Positions 18,411 through 27,575 of a stretch of DNA of 64,000 bases are shown here, in pieces; positions within the stretch are counted from its first letter, which is position 1; each line of letters begins with the position of its first letter. The notes under the pieces are model-generated. The model ran no database searches. It saw only the letters and a program-made list of their open reading frames with translations, and was not told where the DNA came from. Position numbers and translations under genes: made by a program. The DNA comes from Sporocytophaga sp. (GTDB lineage Bacteria; Bacteroidota; Bacteroidia; Cytophagales; Cytophagaceae): positions 191,001 to 255,000 of the forward strand of contig JANQAB010000006.1 in NCBI GenBank assembly GCA_024707265.1. Direction: 5' to 3'.

Positions 18411-19047
18411 CACACTTAACTTCCTCTTTCCCATTTTTATCCCCCAACAAAATAATGAATCCCAACTCCAGATACATCAAATTTTTCACTTCCTCATGGG
18501 AATATACGACATAGTTGAACCGGGCGAAGGCGCCTACACCTATCTCTGATTTTTTTATGGGTGCTAATATGCCAATCTCCGGACTTATTCCAGGTCTGAA
18601 TGATTTATCCTTAAATTCGACAGGACCAAACCACTTCTGATAATCCATCACATAGACCCCAAGACTGCCACCTGCATAGGGTATGAAAGATTTACCCTTC
18701 ACAGGGTAGTAAAAAGCATTAAGCACCACAGGCAAGGTACTCATATACCTTGTCTGGATAGCAGAAACAGTTCCCTTATCAGTCTGAAAACTCTGACGGT
18801 CAAGAACTGCTTTTACATTATTCCATCCGATGCGAAATCCAAAGGAATAATCTTCTTTGAAAAAATGCCTTAAATCGATATGAAATCCATCATAGTATTT
18901 TTTATCTATGAACTCATTGAGTGTCCCGACCGCTTGACCTGCAGAATAATTATATAAAAACAAATTCCTGTATTGAGCCCTTGTCTCTATATTTGCAAGA
19001 GTAATACAACACACTATACAAATCGATTTTAATATACTAGTCCACAT
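18406..19047 (-). CDS. Predicted outer-membrane beta-barrel protein
   Basis: A 213-residue exported protein of unknown function. The start at 19047 is chosen because it gives a signal peptide ending IETRAQ; 16 further codons are open upstream. Alternating hydrophobic strands with aromatic girdles (FHIDLRHFF, YSFGFRIGWNNV, YMSTLPVVLNAFYYP, FIPYAGGSLGVYVMDY, EIGVGAFARFNYVVY, YLELGFIILLGDK) suggest an eight-stranded barrel like OmpW/PRTase-type outer-membrane proteins. It has no enzyme motif. It is the last gene of a minus-strand run that also contains small envelope proteins, but the gap to the DUF4136 gene holds a heptamer array. Confidence 0.7.
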   Translation of the reverse strand: MWTSILKSICIVCCITLANIETRAQYRNLFLYNYSAGQAVGTLNEFIDKKYYDGFHIDLRHFFKEDYSFGFRIGWNNVKAVLDRQSFQTDKGTVSAIQTRYMSTLPVVLNAFYYPVKGKSFIPYAGGSLGVYVMDYQKWFGPVEFKDKSFRPGISPEIGILAPIKKSEIGVGAFARFNYVVYSHEEVKNLMYLELGFIILLGDKNGKEEVKCD

Positions 19048-19157
19048 TTTCTGAAAGTATAAAATGTTGAAAGGCAATTTGTAAGTAATAAACAAAGTAC
19101 CAATGATCCGTCACATAGTAAATTCACACAAAACATTGCTTTTAGTTATATCTATTG

Positions 19158-19197
19158 GCTTTAAGCTTTCAACTTTATACTTTTAACTTAAAACTTA
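19158..19197 (-). repeat. AAAGYNN array ending the DUF4136 gene
   Basis: Minus-strand units AAGTTTT, AAGTTAA, AAGTATA, AAGTTGA, AAGCTTA, AAGCC keep the 7-base period and begin at the stop codon of the gene at 19195. This is a T-rich variant of the AAAGC unit. Confidence 0.65.
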
Positions 19198-19863
19198 TTT
19201 TCCATCCTTTAAATACGGCGATTGCTGAAACAACACATTAATACCTGTTATCACCCTTTGTGGATTAGCTACAAGGGAATCATTAGCTGAACCTGCTATA
19301 ATGCCATTCCAGATTACATTAAGCTTTCCTGCTGATGGAGCATTTTTCAAATCAAGCATATCAATAGTCAGGCTTCCTACATCAAAAGAATAAAAACCAA
19401 AATTATCAGGGGCCGAATATTGATACCCGGGGAAACCAAACTCGCTGGAAGAAGCATACCCAAATACTCCTGGCCCAAACAAAGTGGGAGAATAAGAAAG
19501 AGGAACTGATTCCTTAAACCTTAATACAGAAGCAACCACTGCGACGTCCGGATTCTGACTTTTGTTGACTTTTGCAAATCCATAATTCTGAAGGTTGGAA
19601 TCGATAGTTTGAATGATCAAACGCTCGGTCAGATAATCTTTATTGATGCTGACTGTATCTTTTATGATCAATTGAAGCGTATCAAGAAGAAAGTATGTTT
19701 TATAATCAGAAAAATTAGCCGAAGCGTCCCTGTTTGATATATATAAATCCTTTTGAAAAGGTTCCAGATCATTCACAGGATCAGGGTCTTTACAGGCATT
19801 AACCGTAAAAAGGATGCCTGATAAAAAAAATATTTTCCAGCCTGAAAATTTTATGACCTGCAT
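19195..19863 (-). CDS. DUF4136-domain lipoprotein
   Basis: A 222-residue lipoprotein of unknown function. The lipobox is FTVNAC with Cys24. After the signal the DUF4136 pattern appears: NFSDYKTYFLLDT, a two-residue-periodic strand, then NYGFAKVNKSQNPDVAVVASV and the C-terminal VGSLTIDMLDLKNA with GIIAGS. A paralogue lies at 37521-38084. It sits 54 bp behind a bestrophin-like membrane protein gene and may be co-transcribed with it and the Rieske-like gene. Confidence 0.8.
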   Translation of the reverse strand: MQVIKFSGWKIFFLSGILFTVNACKDPDPVNDLEPFQKDLYISNRDASANFSDYKTYFLLDTLQLIIKDTVSINKDYLTERLIIQTIDSNLQNYGFAKVNKSQNPDVAVVASVLRFKESVPLSYSPTLFGPGVFGYASSSEFGFPGYQYSAPDNFGFYSFDVGSLTIDMLDLKNAPSAGKLNVIWNGIIAGSANDSLVANPQRVITGINVLFQQSPYLKDGK

Positions 19864-19917
19864 GAATTATACCTTGATAAGAATAAATACAACAGGTATA
19901 GAGTAAAAGATGTTTAA

Positions 19918-20721
19918 TCATCGACCATCTGATTTTAAGGGTGAAAACTTTTCAATAGAGTTGTCAAGGTCTAACAGACTCTTATCCCCCACTCTGATCA
20001 CCCCTCTTAAAGGCCTGTCGAGGTCGATAATCACCATGAATACCAGAATTATCAGAAAGATTAGGCTGTAGGAAAAAATAAACTTCCTGTTATTTTCCAG
20101 TCCGCAACCGAAGCCCAGAGTAAATGTACTGATGGTAGACAGCAAAATCATAAGGTAAAGGATGATCTCCGGCACATGATTGAGCTGAACGGCATATCTT
20201 TCTGCAGACAGATCAATCATTTCGTTTAGTGTACTCAGGAATAGTGAGGAGTTCCAGTTATTATTCAATACAGCATTGTTTGAAGCCATTCTCCAGATCT
20301 TTAACTGCACAATTTCAGAACTGTCAATAATGGTACTCATCTTATTACGATCGGTAGTACGATCGTACATAAGGCGGTAATCCACATATTTTTCAAGGAG
20401 AGCATAAATTTCAGGCTTTATGGAATCCGGCAAAAGTGATACCCTGAGATAAGTCGTTCCTATGGCATTAGACTCTTTAAGAATAGCTAGTTTTCTGGAA
20501 TCAAACCTTGAAGCGGCCATTGAAAATGTAAAAGCAAACATAATTCCCAGCAAACCCAAAATACCACCCTGTATCGCACCGATATCTTCGTCTTTTCCCC
20601 CTTTCCGCACATGTCTTTTAAACCCCAGAAAATAGCCGAGCTCAAAAAATATTGCCAGTATAATAACCAATACCAGAGCGATGATCCACTCATCCACATA
20701 GTACAAATACTCATTTTGCAT
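19918..20721 (-). CDS. Bestrophin-like (DUF4239) membrane protein
   Basis: A 267-residue inner-membrane protein with four predicted helices: about 13-34, 52-70 (GGILGLLGIMFAFTFSMAAS), 184-202 and 214-232. Between helices 2 and 3 is a soluble segment with NAIGTTYLRVSLLPD, and after helix 4 the short motif IDLDRPLRG. This topology and the motifs match the DUF4239 'bestrophin-like' family, proposed to be channels but untested. A paralogue with the same motifs is at 32881-33723. Neighbouring genes (Rieske-like, DUF4136) are 54-55 bp apart. Confidence 0.8.
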   Translation of the reverse strand: MQNEYLYYVDEWIIALVLVIILAIFFELGYFLGFKRHVRKGGKDEDIGAIQGGILGLLGIMFAFTFSMAASRFDSRKLAILKESNAIGTTYLRVSLLPDSIKPEIYALLEKYVDYRLMYDRTTDRNKMSTIIDSSEIVQLKIWRMASNNAVLNNNWNSSLFLSTLNEMIDLSAERYAVQLNHVPEIILYLMILLSTISTFTLGFGCGLENNRKFIFSYSLIFLIILVFMVIIDLDRPLRGVIRVGDKSLLDLDNSIEKFSPLKSDGR

Positions 20722-20776
20722 ATAAAGCCTATTTGCTAATATGCAACCAGGCTTAGAATCTTTTGTTTGAGTAGGA

Positions 20777-21181
20777 TTACTGACTAATAATAGTCAATAA
20801 GCTACCACTCTGAGTTACATTAAATTTAGGGATATTAGGGCTTGGCGTACCGTATAAAAATCTTCCATGAATGTCGAATTCACTACCGTCGCAGGAACAG
20901 ATAAAATGATTGGAAATGGATGAATAGCTTAATCCGCACCCATCATAAGTGCATGAATTTGAAAATGCAATGTAAGAGTTGGAGTAACTCACAATGATCG
21001 CACCATTGCTAACTACAGAGCCTCCTGGCATTCTTAGAGCCGAATTGGTATTCTCATTCAGATCCAGGGTAAAATTCACATAAGGATTTGGATTGTCTCT
21101 TTTGCAGGAAGACAATATATTTCCGATGAATAAAAATGAAAATGTCAGGATTATAGCTTTTAAAAAATTTAGTCTTTGCAT
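20777..21181 (-). CDS. Rieske-like lipoprotein lacking both histidine ligands
   Basis: A 134-residue lipoprotein (signal ending ILSSC, Cys26) with a Rieske fold. The cluster-binding loops read CTYDGC and CSCDGSEFDIHGRF, followed by a Pro-loop-like GTPSPNIPKF. In normal Rieske proteins these are C-x-H-x-G-C and C-x-C-H-G-S. Here both histidines are replaced (by Tyr and Asp), while all four cysteines are kept. It may have lost the [2Fe-2S] cluster and keep only the disulfide, or hold a differently ligated cluster. It is the first gene of the minus-strand trio with DUF4239 and DUF4136. Confidence 0.8.
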   Translation of the reverse strand: MQRLNFLKAIILTFSFLFIGNILSSCKRDNPNPYVNFTLDLNENTNSALRMPGGSVVSNGAIIVSYSNSYIAFSNSCTYDGCGLSYSSISNHFICSCDGSEFDIHGRFLYGTPSPNIPKFNVTQSGSLLTIISQ

Positions 21182-21304
21182 CTTGAATTAAATTTGGCTG
21201 TAAAGATAACATTAAAACTAAAATTTTATTTCATATTAGCTTTAACCGAAAGGCTACCATCAGTTAACTCTCTGACAAATAACACCAATCCTATAAAACA
21301 TATA

Positions 21305-21340
21305 ATAACACAGGGGTAGTGTATAATGCCCCTGTGTTAT
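21305..21340. terminator. Strong stem-loop in the Rieske/aspartokinase spacer
   Basis: ATAACACAGGGG and CCCCTGTGTTAT form a perfect 12-bp stem with a 12-base loop. Both flanking genes point away from it, so it does not end a visible gene. It may be a leftover terminator of a lost gene, or end a small RNA. Confidence 0.55.
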
Positions 21341-21593
21341 ATTCCAAATTACATTTTCCAGCTTCAAAACGCAGGTTAAATATTCAATACAGACATTCAA
21401 TCTAATCTAACCAGGAAGAGGTGATCTCCGCAATTCCCAACACCCCAACAACATACTGATTAACAGAACAATAACAAATACACTCACCCTAAAGCCCCTC
21501 AACAAGGTATTTTCCATTCGTTTTTGGAAAAATTCTTTACTATCAAACTTAAAATCGCCGTGCCTAAAACACTAAAAATTCTTTAATTTGCTA

Positions 21594-21601
21594 TAAATTT
21601 G
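21594..21601 (+). promoter_or_regulatory. Candidate -7 element for aspartokinase
   Basis: TAAATTTG matches the Bacteroidota -7 consensus TAnnTTTG. No clear -33 TTG is seen at the expected distance. If used, the transcript would have a leader of roughly 140 bases. Confidence 0.35.
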
Positions 21602-21745
21602 CATAAGTAAAGAGGGTACTAAAATAGCGGGGAAATCAATTTAATTTCCGGTCTATAACTCAGGACACAAATTCTTAAATGAATATTAACCTGGACTTCT
21701 TTTTTGGTCAGACACATAAAGTGAATATATAACATAAATCTCAAA

Positions 21746-23153
21746 ATGCTTACGGTAGAAAAAAATAGGTGGAACATGTATGACTGCCCTACATGATGTA
21801 ATGAAAAACATCGTATTATATGGCAGAGAAAAGGAAAACCTTTATAACAGAATTTTTGTTGTTTCCGCTTTTTCCGGAGTCACCAACTGGCTGCTGGAAA
21901 ATAAGAAAACAGGAGAACCCGGAGTTTACCATCATATTACCCAACAAAAGGACTTCCACAAACCTTTAAAGGAAACTACTGAAAAGCTTCAGGAGATCAA
22001 TAAAAAATACGTTGACCTTGGTCTTGACCTTAAATTGGCTGATGAATACATCGCCAATAAAATATCTCAGGCCGAAAAATTCCTTGAGAACCTGGCTAAC
22101 GTGCTTGCTTCGGGGTATGTAAGCAGTGAAAACATTCTTCAGGCTTCAAGAGAGATTCTTGCATCTCTTGGGGAGTCTCATTCAGCATTTGTATTTGCAA
22201 ACATTCTTCAGAAGCATGGCATCAATGCAACGCTTATCGATCTCGGAGGATTTGATGATCACTATCCTTTCACCATAGATCAGCGCATTGAGCACTCCTT
22301 CAAAGACATAGATTTCTCCAAAACCATCTGCGTTGTTACCGGCTATACAAAAGGTACAGAAGGTATTATGAGAGAATTCGACAGAGGATATTCTGAAGTT
22401 ACTTTCTGTAAGATCGCAGTTGCTGTAAAACCTCAGGAAGCAATCATTCATAAAGAATACCACTTATCTTCTGCAGATCCTAACATCGTTGGCGTTGAGA
22501 ACTGTATCCCTGTCTGCAACACCAACTATGATGTAGCGGATCAGCTTGCAGATGTAGGAATGGAAGCTATTCACCCTAAAGCATCTAAGCCTCTTGAAAT
22601 GATGGGCATTGATCTTAGAATAAAAAATGCTTTTGAACCAGAGCATCCGGGTACTTTAATTACAAGAGAATATATTTCTCCAAAGAAAAAAGTGGATGTG
22701 ATCACTGGAACTCCTAAGGCTGTAATCATTGAGATCTTCGATCCTCTTATGGTAGGCGCAGTAGGTTCTGACCTAAAGATCATGCAAAAGTTCGAATCTT
22801 TTAAAGTGAGCTATATATTCAAAGCTACAAGTGCCAATAGCATCTCTATGGTAATCTGGGAGAAAGACTTTAAACAAAAGCTGGTTGATGAATTAGAGAA
22901 AGAATATCAGAAAGTAGCGGTTGAAAAAGTAGCAATCGTTTGTATGATCGGCTCTAACATGGATCAGCCGGGAGTACTTGGAAAAGCTGCCAATGCATTG
23001 GCTGAAGCAAATGTAAATATTAAGAGTGCAGGTTTCTCCCTTAGAAAAGTAAACCTTCAATTCATTGTAAACCGTGAAGACTTTAACAAAGCTATCATTG
23101 CGTTGAATAAAACAATGTTCTTTGAGCCTGCTGTTGCGGAAAGTGTGAAATAA
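21746..23153 (+). pseudogene. Aspartokinase, frameshifted in codon 5-7 region (A7 tract)
   Basis: Phosphorylates aspartate, the first step to lysine, threonine, methionine and diaminopimelate. The long frame starts at 21780 (MTALHDVMKNIVLYG) but lacks the N-terminal KxGGTS nucleotide-binding motif. Removing one A from the 7-base run at 21759-21765 restores MLTVEKIGGTCMTALHDV, beginning at 21746. The rest is intact: VVSAFSGVTNWL, the amino-acid kinase domain to about 290, then two ACT domains including MDQPGVLGKAANALAEANVN. The total would be 468 residues. The gene is probably essential unless another copy exists, so sequencing error is a serious possibility. Its stop codon is followed by a heptamer array and terminator. 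Confidence 0.85.
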
Positions 23154-23193
23154 GCAGAAAGCGGAAAGTTAAAAGTCGAAAGTTAAAAGTTAA
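23154..23193 (+). repeat. AAAGYNN array after aspartokinase
   Basis: Plus-strand units AAAGCGG, AAAGTTA, AAAGTCG, AAAGTTA, AAAGTTA directly after the stop codon keep an exact 7-base period and lead into the terminator. Confidence 0.75.
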
Positions 23194-23221
23194 AGCACGA
23201 TCTGAATGGGTCGTGCTTTTT
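23192..23221 (+). terminator. Terminator of the aspartokinase gene
   Basis: A perfect 9-bp stem (AAAGCACGA / TCGTGCTTT) with a 10-base loop, followed by TT. Confidence 0.75.
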
Positions 23222-23271
23222 CATTAAATAAATAGTTTTATATTAATCTTTATAAGGGGTTATATTCTTTC

Positions 23272-23859
23272 ATGAAACAATACTTCATAAAATACAAGAA
23301 GCTTATTCCTGTTGTTATTCTAACATTTTTTTCAGCTTCTTCCGTCATTTCGGCCCTTTTGAATATGGAGGAATGGGGTAATCATTTCCACCTTACAATA
23401 AAGCAATATGGAGCATTCGTTGTTTTGACAATAAATTATATTGCTTTTTTCAAGTACAGGACTTACTACAAATACATTTTGTTAATTTCCTTATTATTGG
23501 GGTTTGGAAATTTTGTAAATTTCACATCTAATGAAATCACAGGGTTTATCAAATTGAATTCAATTAAATTACACTATCAACCCTTTATTTTTTTAGTCTG
23601 CCTTATAACTTATCTCTTCAATTTTAAAAGGATTAACGAATCTTTGATACAAACTTTCAAATCTGCTCCTGAAATTGCCGCTAAAAAGGAAATAGCAGAT
23701 TATTCAGAACAATTTGAAAAATTCAAAATGCTGTATTCTAACTACACAGATGAGCAACTACAGACCATTATTACGGAAGGGAAACACATCAGTCAAGCAA
23801 TCAATGCTGCAAGACAAATTCTAAATGAAAGAAAATCCATTCAAGATAAGTCAAGCTGA
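23272..23859 (+). CDS. Hypothetical membrane protein with a soluble C-terminal tail
   Basis: A 195-residue protein that I do not recognise. Four hydrophobic segments (about 11-31, 46-61, 68-84 and 100-119) give an inner-membrane part. The tail from about 130 is charged and helical and ends YTDEQLQTIITEGKHISQAI and NAARQILNERKS. This tail resembles small helical modules often attached to membrane proteins in Bacteroidota, but it has no named function. A single gene, convergent with the TRIC-like gene, which ends 17 bp away with no clear terminator between them. Confidence 0.7.
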   Translation: MKQYFIKYKKLIPVVILTFFSASSVISALLNMEEWGNHFHLTIKQYGAFVVLTINYIAFFKYRTYYKYILLISLLLGFGNFVNFTSNEITGFIKLNSIKLHYQPFIFLVCLITYLFNFKRINESLIQTFKSAPEIAAKKEIADYSEQFEKFKMLYSNYTDEQLQTIITEGKHISQAINAARQILNERKSIQDKSS

Positions 23860-23875
23860 ATTCCTTTTTCCTTAT

Positions 23876-24598
23876 CTACTCCTTCCCTTTACTCTTTCGC
23901 TTTGTCAAAATTCTTTGTATATGATGCATAACATCCGGAGGAGTGGGAACAATAAGATCATATCTTAAGGCTAATAGCTTTATAATGTAGGTTGCTACTA
24001 CTCCGATTGTTTCACTTACGATTATCTCAAAACCAAATAGCTTTATAAATACCATATAGACTAATCCTCCAAAAAGTGATGCAAGAGTATGCGGATGGCC
24101 TGGCAATAGAATTATCGGAGTTTCCCTTGACAATACATCTCGCAATAATCCTCCACCGGTAGCCGTAATTACCCCCAGGAATAGTGCAGGTAATACGGAC
24201 AGATCGTTAAGAAATGCACGTTGCATTCCTGCTATTGTGAAAAAGCCAAGAGAAAAAGCATCAACATGCCAGATTACTTTTTGTAACCGGTCTATTAACG
24301 TTCCAAAAAACATCCCTATAAATGTTGCTGACAGAATCGTAATGAGATAGCTTTCATACTTAATCACCAAAGGAGGTCCATCACTAATCAAAACATCTCT
24401 TAATATACCTCCACCCACCCCGGATGCTATCCCGATAATCATTACGCCAACAATATCAAAATTTCTCCTGAGGGCATGCAGTACACCGGAAAGGCAGCCC
24501 GATGCAATTGCCAGGAACTCTATTACAATAAAGCTATTTTCCCACATCCTCTTTTGAGGTTTTAAAGTAATATCATAAAAACTAAATCTGTCCAGCAA
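23876..24598 (-). CDS. TRIC/UPF0126 (YicG-like) membrane channel protein
   Basis: A 240-residue membrane protein with two tandem copies of the UPF0126 repeat. Each has a glycine-rich signature: IIGIASGVGGGILRDVLI (about 54-71) and GVITATGGGLLRDVLSRETP (about 142-161). About seven hydrophobic helices are present. The family is the prokaryotic branch of trimeric intracellular cation channels; some members have been linked to glycine uptake. The N-terminal 20 residues are unusually polar, and Met18 (MWENSF) may be the real start. It stands alone. Confidence 0.85.
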   Translation of the reverse strand: MLDRFSFYDITLKPQKRMWENSFIVIEFLAIASGCLSGVLHALRRNFDIVGVMIIGIASGVGGGILRDVLISDGPPLVIKYESYLITILSATFIGMFFGTLIDRLQKVIWHVDAFSLGFFTIAGMQRAFLNDLSVLPALFLGVITATGGGLLRDVLSRETPIILLPGHPHTLASLFGGLVYMVFIKLFGFEIIVSETIGVVATYIIKLLALRYDLIVPTPPDVMHHIQRILTKRKSKGKE

Positions 24599-24690
24599 AG
24601 CAAGTACAGATTCTTCAGATATTCCTTATTAACCTCTTAATCGGGTCTTAGTTAATATTCAAGCAATTAATTATTCCATTGAAAACTTAA

Positions 24691-25056
24691 TTAATACCAT
24701 TCTATTAATTGTCCTTCAAAAGGAAATTCATATTTCTCCTTAAAATATTTAATCCATGAATCTACCGTTGGAAATCCCACCTTTCTGGCCACTCCTTCAA
24801 CCCTTTCATCAGAAAGCCTACGGCCATTCAGTTTAAATAAAAAAGTTCCTTCATCCTCTTCAATCCTAATATCCCAGACATTTTTACAAACAGCTTCCCT
24901 TAGTTTGATCGCATGTCTTGTCCTGAGTCCCGTATACAATTGTAACTTTTCTCCTTTATTAAAAGGGTGTTTCCTCATTTTTCTTATTGTAAAGTTTTTT
25001 GAACCGTCTTTCACTGACTTTACAAATTCGGATCTAGCGAAATTAATGAGTGTCAT
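24691..25056 (-). CDS. ASCH/PUA-like small protein
   Basis: A 121-residue soluble protein. The pattern FVKSVKDGSKNFTIRKMRKH (residues 11-30), then PFNKGEKLQLYTGLRT, resembles the ASCH domain (PUA-like fold, RNA binding or nuclease activity in some members), where G-x-K-x-x-T-x-R and PF..G..L are typical. The assignment is by motif style only. It stands alone, with the TonB receptor gene upstream (start far away) and the TRIC gene downstream. Confidence 0.55.
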   Translation of the reverse strand: MTLINFARSEFVKSVKDGSKNFTIRKMRKHPFNKGEKLQLYTGLRTRHAIKLREAVCKNVWDIRIEEDEGTFLFKLNGRRLSDERVEGVARKVGFPTVDSWIKYFKEKYEFPFEGQLIEWY

Positions 25057-25159
25057 AAGCCCGGACTTTTGAAGTTATATAAAGTATAACTAAACACTAA
25101 AATCTATCGTTCAGCAAAACAGGAAAGGGAATGTTTAATATCCCCTTTCCATATTATTT

Positions 25160-27412
25160 TTAGAATAAATAGGTTATTCCTGCCTTAATGAATAGTGGCG
25201 TTCCTGGAGTAAAATGAATTTCTGTAACGGGTTCACTCTCCCCTCTCAACATTGATTCAGTGGCAAACTGCGCTTCTTTCCATTTTTGATTGAACAAGTT
25301 TTCTGCTGATAGAGCAATCTGAAATCTATCCGCAGTATAATTTACTACTGCGTCCATAATAAAATATCCTTGTGCTACAATAGAATTATCCTCTGCTGCA
25401 GGCCTTTCTCCAAGGTAGCGGTACCTCAGGCTTGCATTAAACCCTTTAAGGTTCCGGATGCTAAGTCCTGCAATACTTGATAATTTTGGAGCTAAAGGCA
25501 GGTAACCGGTTTCATTAGAAATATCTGTAAGCCTCGCCTTACAGTAATTAAAATCAAAATCAAAAAACAACCATTTATTCAATTGTCCTCTGGCACTCAG
25601 ATCAAGACCATATCGACGGCTTCTTCCTTCGGAACCTATTGTACCATCATCCCCTGTATAAGTGTACTCTGTATCCATTGTTAGTAACCATAAGGCCGGA
25701 TTGATAATAATCCTGTTGCCAACTTTCAGATTGGTTCCCAGATCAAGTCCATAAGCAGCCGGAATTTTATTACGGACGGAATCCATTATTGCTACTCTGG
25801 TATCATTGGAATGAAACCCTTTGCCTGCACTAAGATATACTTGAGCTCCTTGTGTAAGATTATAATACAGGTTGATTTTTGGACTGAATACATTCAGACT
25901 TCGTGATTTGCCAAGAGTATCGGAAAGCCTGTCATTGTATCGGAAAGTAAAAGCATCATATCTCAAACCAATATTCAGGGTAACTTTAGAAGAAAGATAA
26001 AATGACTGATCTACATACACATTAGCATTAGTCTCGTCAATATCGCCTTTCTTTATATCATTGAGTACTCTCCTTCTTACGGTATGAGCCAGGCCAATAT
26101 CTCTGATATTATCATCCCTGAGACCAACACCTGCAACGGTGGATGCTTTTATTCCCAGCATCTCATAGCTCTTTGAATAGGAACCATTGTATCCGAAAAT
26201 ATTCCTTTCCTCATACTGAAAAATTTCATCTCCATTTAGTGTATCATCTTTGAAGAAGGTGAAATTCGAGTACAGTTTAAACTTATAGTTTATTCCATAA
26301 ATCTGATTTCTAATAACTGCTCCATCATTCAGTGTTTTTACCAAAGAAAGATTGGCATTGCTTCTTGAAGTATTACCTCCTTCTGTGGGATCAATGGCTC
26401 CATACCAGGATATGAGTCCGTTTCTTACCGCCCGTTCAGGGATTTGTCCTGAAGCGTCCCATCGGCTTGAAAACGTTGAAAGCGAAAGACTAAGACTTGA
26501 AGAACTATTCAGGTCTGCGGTATACTTACCCATGATATTCAACCGGTCAAAGTTCTGCGGATAGACAAAATATCCCTTAGTTGCCACAAACTCAGATGCC
26601 ACATAAGCATTCTGCCTTCGTGAGTTTGTCGAATCCGTTTTATCGAGCAACTTGAGCATCGACAGGCCTCTGTAAGTATTAAAATTTCCTGCTTCAAACT
26701 TCACTACATTCTTTTTCAGATAATTTAGAGTCTGAAACCGGACAGCTCCGGCAGTATTAAAATTGCCGGTTCTGGCATCGTACGTGCCTTTGGAGAAGTC
26801 CATCCCTTCTATTGTTTCAGGGATTACAAAATGTAGATCCGCATATCCCTGACCGTGAGCTTGAGAAACCATATTTACAGGCATACCATCAACTGAAATG
26901 GTAACATCCGTACCATGATCCACATCAAAACCTCTAATGAATATCTGTTCTGCTTTTCCCCCTCCGGCATGTTGAGCGATAAACAAACCAGGTACAAGCC
27001 TTAGCAGATCTTGTGTGGTTTGGGTTGGTCTTAAACGAAAGTCTATTGCATTGAAATAATTTATTTCTTTGTGTGGGGACACGGTAATCTGATTGATCTG
27101 AAGAAACCCCTCATCCATTCTTATGGTTACAGATCTTGTCTCATTCTCATTTACCGACAATTCCAGAGATTTAGATTTAAAGCCTAACATGGAACATTCC
27201 AGATGATATATACCCGATTCCAATCTTCTAAATTCAAAAGCTCCGCTTTCATCACTTAAAAGCATCGAATTATTCTCCCTTAGAATAATCACTGCATTAC
27301 TCAAAGGCTCTCCATTTTTGGAGTTAACTATCCTGCCTTTGATGATACCATGAGCAAAAGCAGGACAGCCCAGCAAAATGAATATTGCTGTAAAAAACAT
27401 GTATTGTTTCAT
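25160..27412 (-). CDS. TonB-dependent receptor, probably for a metal ion or its chelate
   Basis: A 750-residue outer-membrane importer. The signal peptide ends PAFAHG (20). A CarboxypepD_reg domain (about 23-100) precedes the plug (about 110-230, with QIFIRGFDVDHGTDVTISVD and GMPVNMVSQAHGQGYADLHF) and the 22-stranded barrel to the C-terminal FIKAGITYLF. The plug wording matches a TonB receptor group without SusD partners, so it is not a polysaccharide receptor. The gene upstream on the same strand encodes an extremely His-rich protein 163 bp away, which points to zinc, nickel, cobalt or copper. The metal is an inference. Confidence 0.92.
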   Translation of the reverse strand: MKQYMFFTAIFILLGCPAFAHGIIKGRIVNSKNGEPLSNAVIILRENNSMLLSDESGAFEFRRLESGIYHLECSMLGFKSKSLELSVNENETRSVTIRMDEGFLQINQITVSPHKEINYFNAIDFRLRPTQTTQDLLRLVPGLFIAQHAGGGKAEQIFIRGFDVDHGTDVTISVDGMPVNMVSQAHGQGYADLHFVIPETIEGMDFSKGTYDARTGNFNTAGAVRFQTLNYLKKNVVKFEAGNFNTYRGLSMLKLLDKTDSTNSRRQNAYVASEFVATKGYFVYPQNFDRLNIMGKYTADLNSSSSLSLSLSTFSSRWDASGQIPERAVRNGLISWYGAIDPTEGGNTSRSNANLSLVKTLNDGAVIRNQIYGINYKFKLYSNFTFFKDDTLNGDEIFQYEERNIFGYNGSYSKSYEMLGIKASTVAGVGLRDDNIRDIGLAHTVRRRVLNDIKKGDIDETNANVYVDQSFYLSSKVTLNIGLRYDAFTFRYNDRLSDTLGKSRSLNVFSPKINLYYNLTQGAQVYLSAGKGFHSNDTRVAIMDSVRNKIPAAYGLDLGTNLKVGNRIIINPALWLLTMDTEYTYTGDDGTIGSEGRSRRYGLDLSARGQLNKWLFFDFDFNYCKARLTDISNETGYLPLAPKLSSIAGLSIRNLKGFNASLRYRYLGERPAAEDNSIVAQGYFIMDAVVNYTADRFQIALSAENLFNQKWKEAQFATESMLRGESEPVTEIHFTPGTPLFIKAGITYLF

Positions 27413-27476
27413 TGTAATTCAATTAATGATAAGAATATAATTCTCCCTATCTCCATTGTAAAGAATGGATAGAGCC

Positions 27477-27492
27477 TGATCCACATGGATCA
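27477..27492. promoter_or_regulatory. Palindrome upstream of the TonB receptor gene
   Basis: TGATCCA-CA-TGGATCA is a 16-bp perfect palindrome about 65 bp before the TonB receptor start codon. It could be an operator or a short attenuator. No family assignment is possible. Confidence 0.35.
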
Positions 27493-27575
27493 TTATTTAA
27501 TTCCGGGCAAATCATTACCAGGCAGCGTCAAAAAAACACCGCATATTTTTAATTTATTTAACCAGAAGACAAAAT

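Larger units (their letters stand above)
21182..21745. other. Long divergent spacer before aspartokinase
   Basis: About 560 bp between the Rieske-like gene (minus) and aspartokinase (plus). It holds a strong stem-loop (21305-21340), a good TAnnTTTG promoter element (21594-21601) and about 144 bases of likely 5' leader. The leader contains a short hairpin (GGAAAT / ATTTCC near 21630). It does not show the conserved core of a lysine riboswitch. No gene is seen. Confidence 0.5.

Noticed and set aside
21602..21745. Lysine riboswitch upstream of aspartokinase
   Set aside because: The conserved five-way-junction core motifs are not visible and the leader is short for that class; only a structured leader of unknown type is left open.
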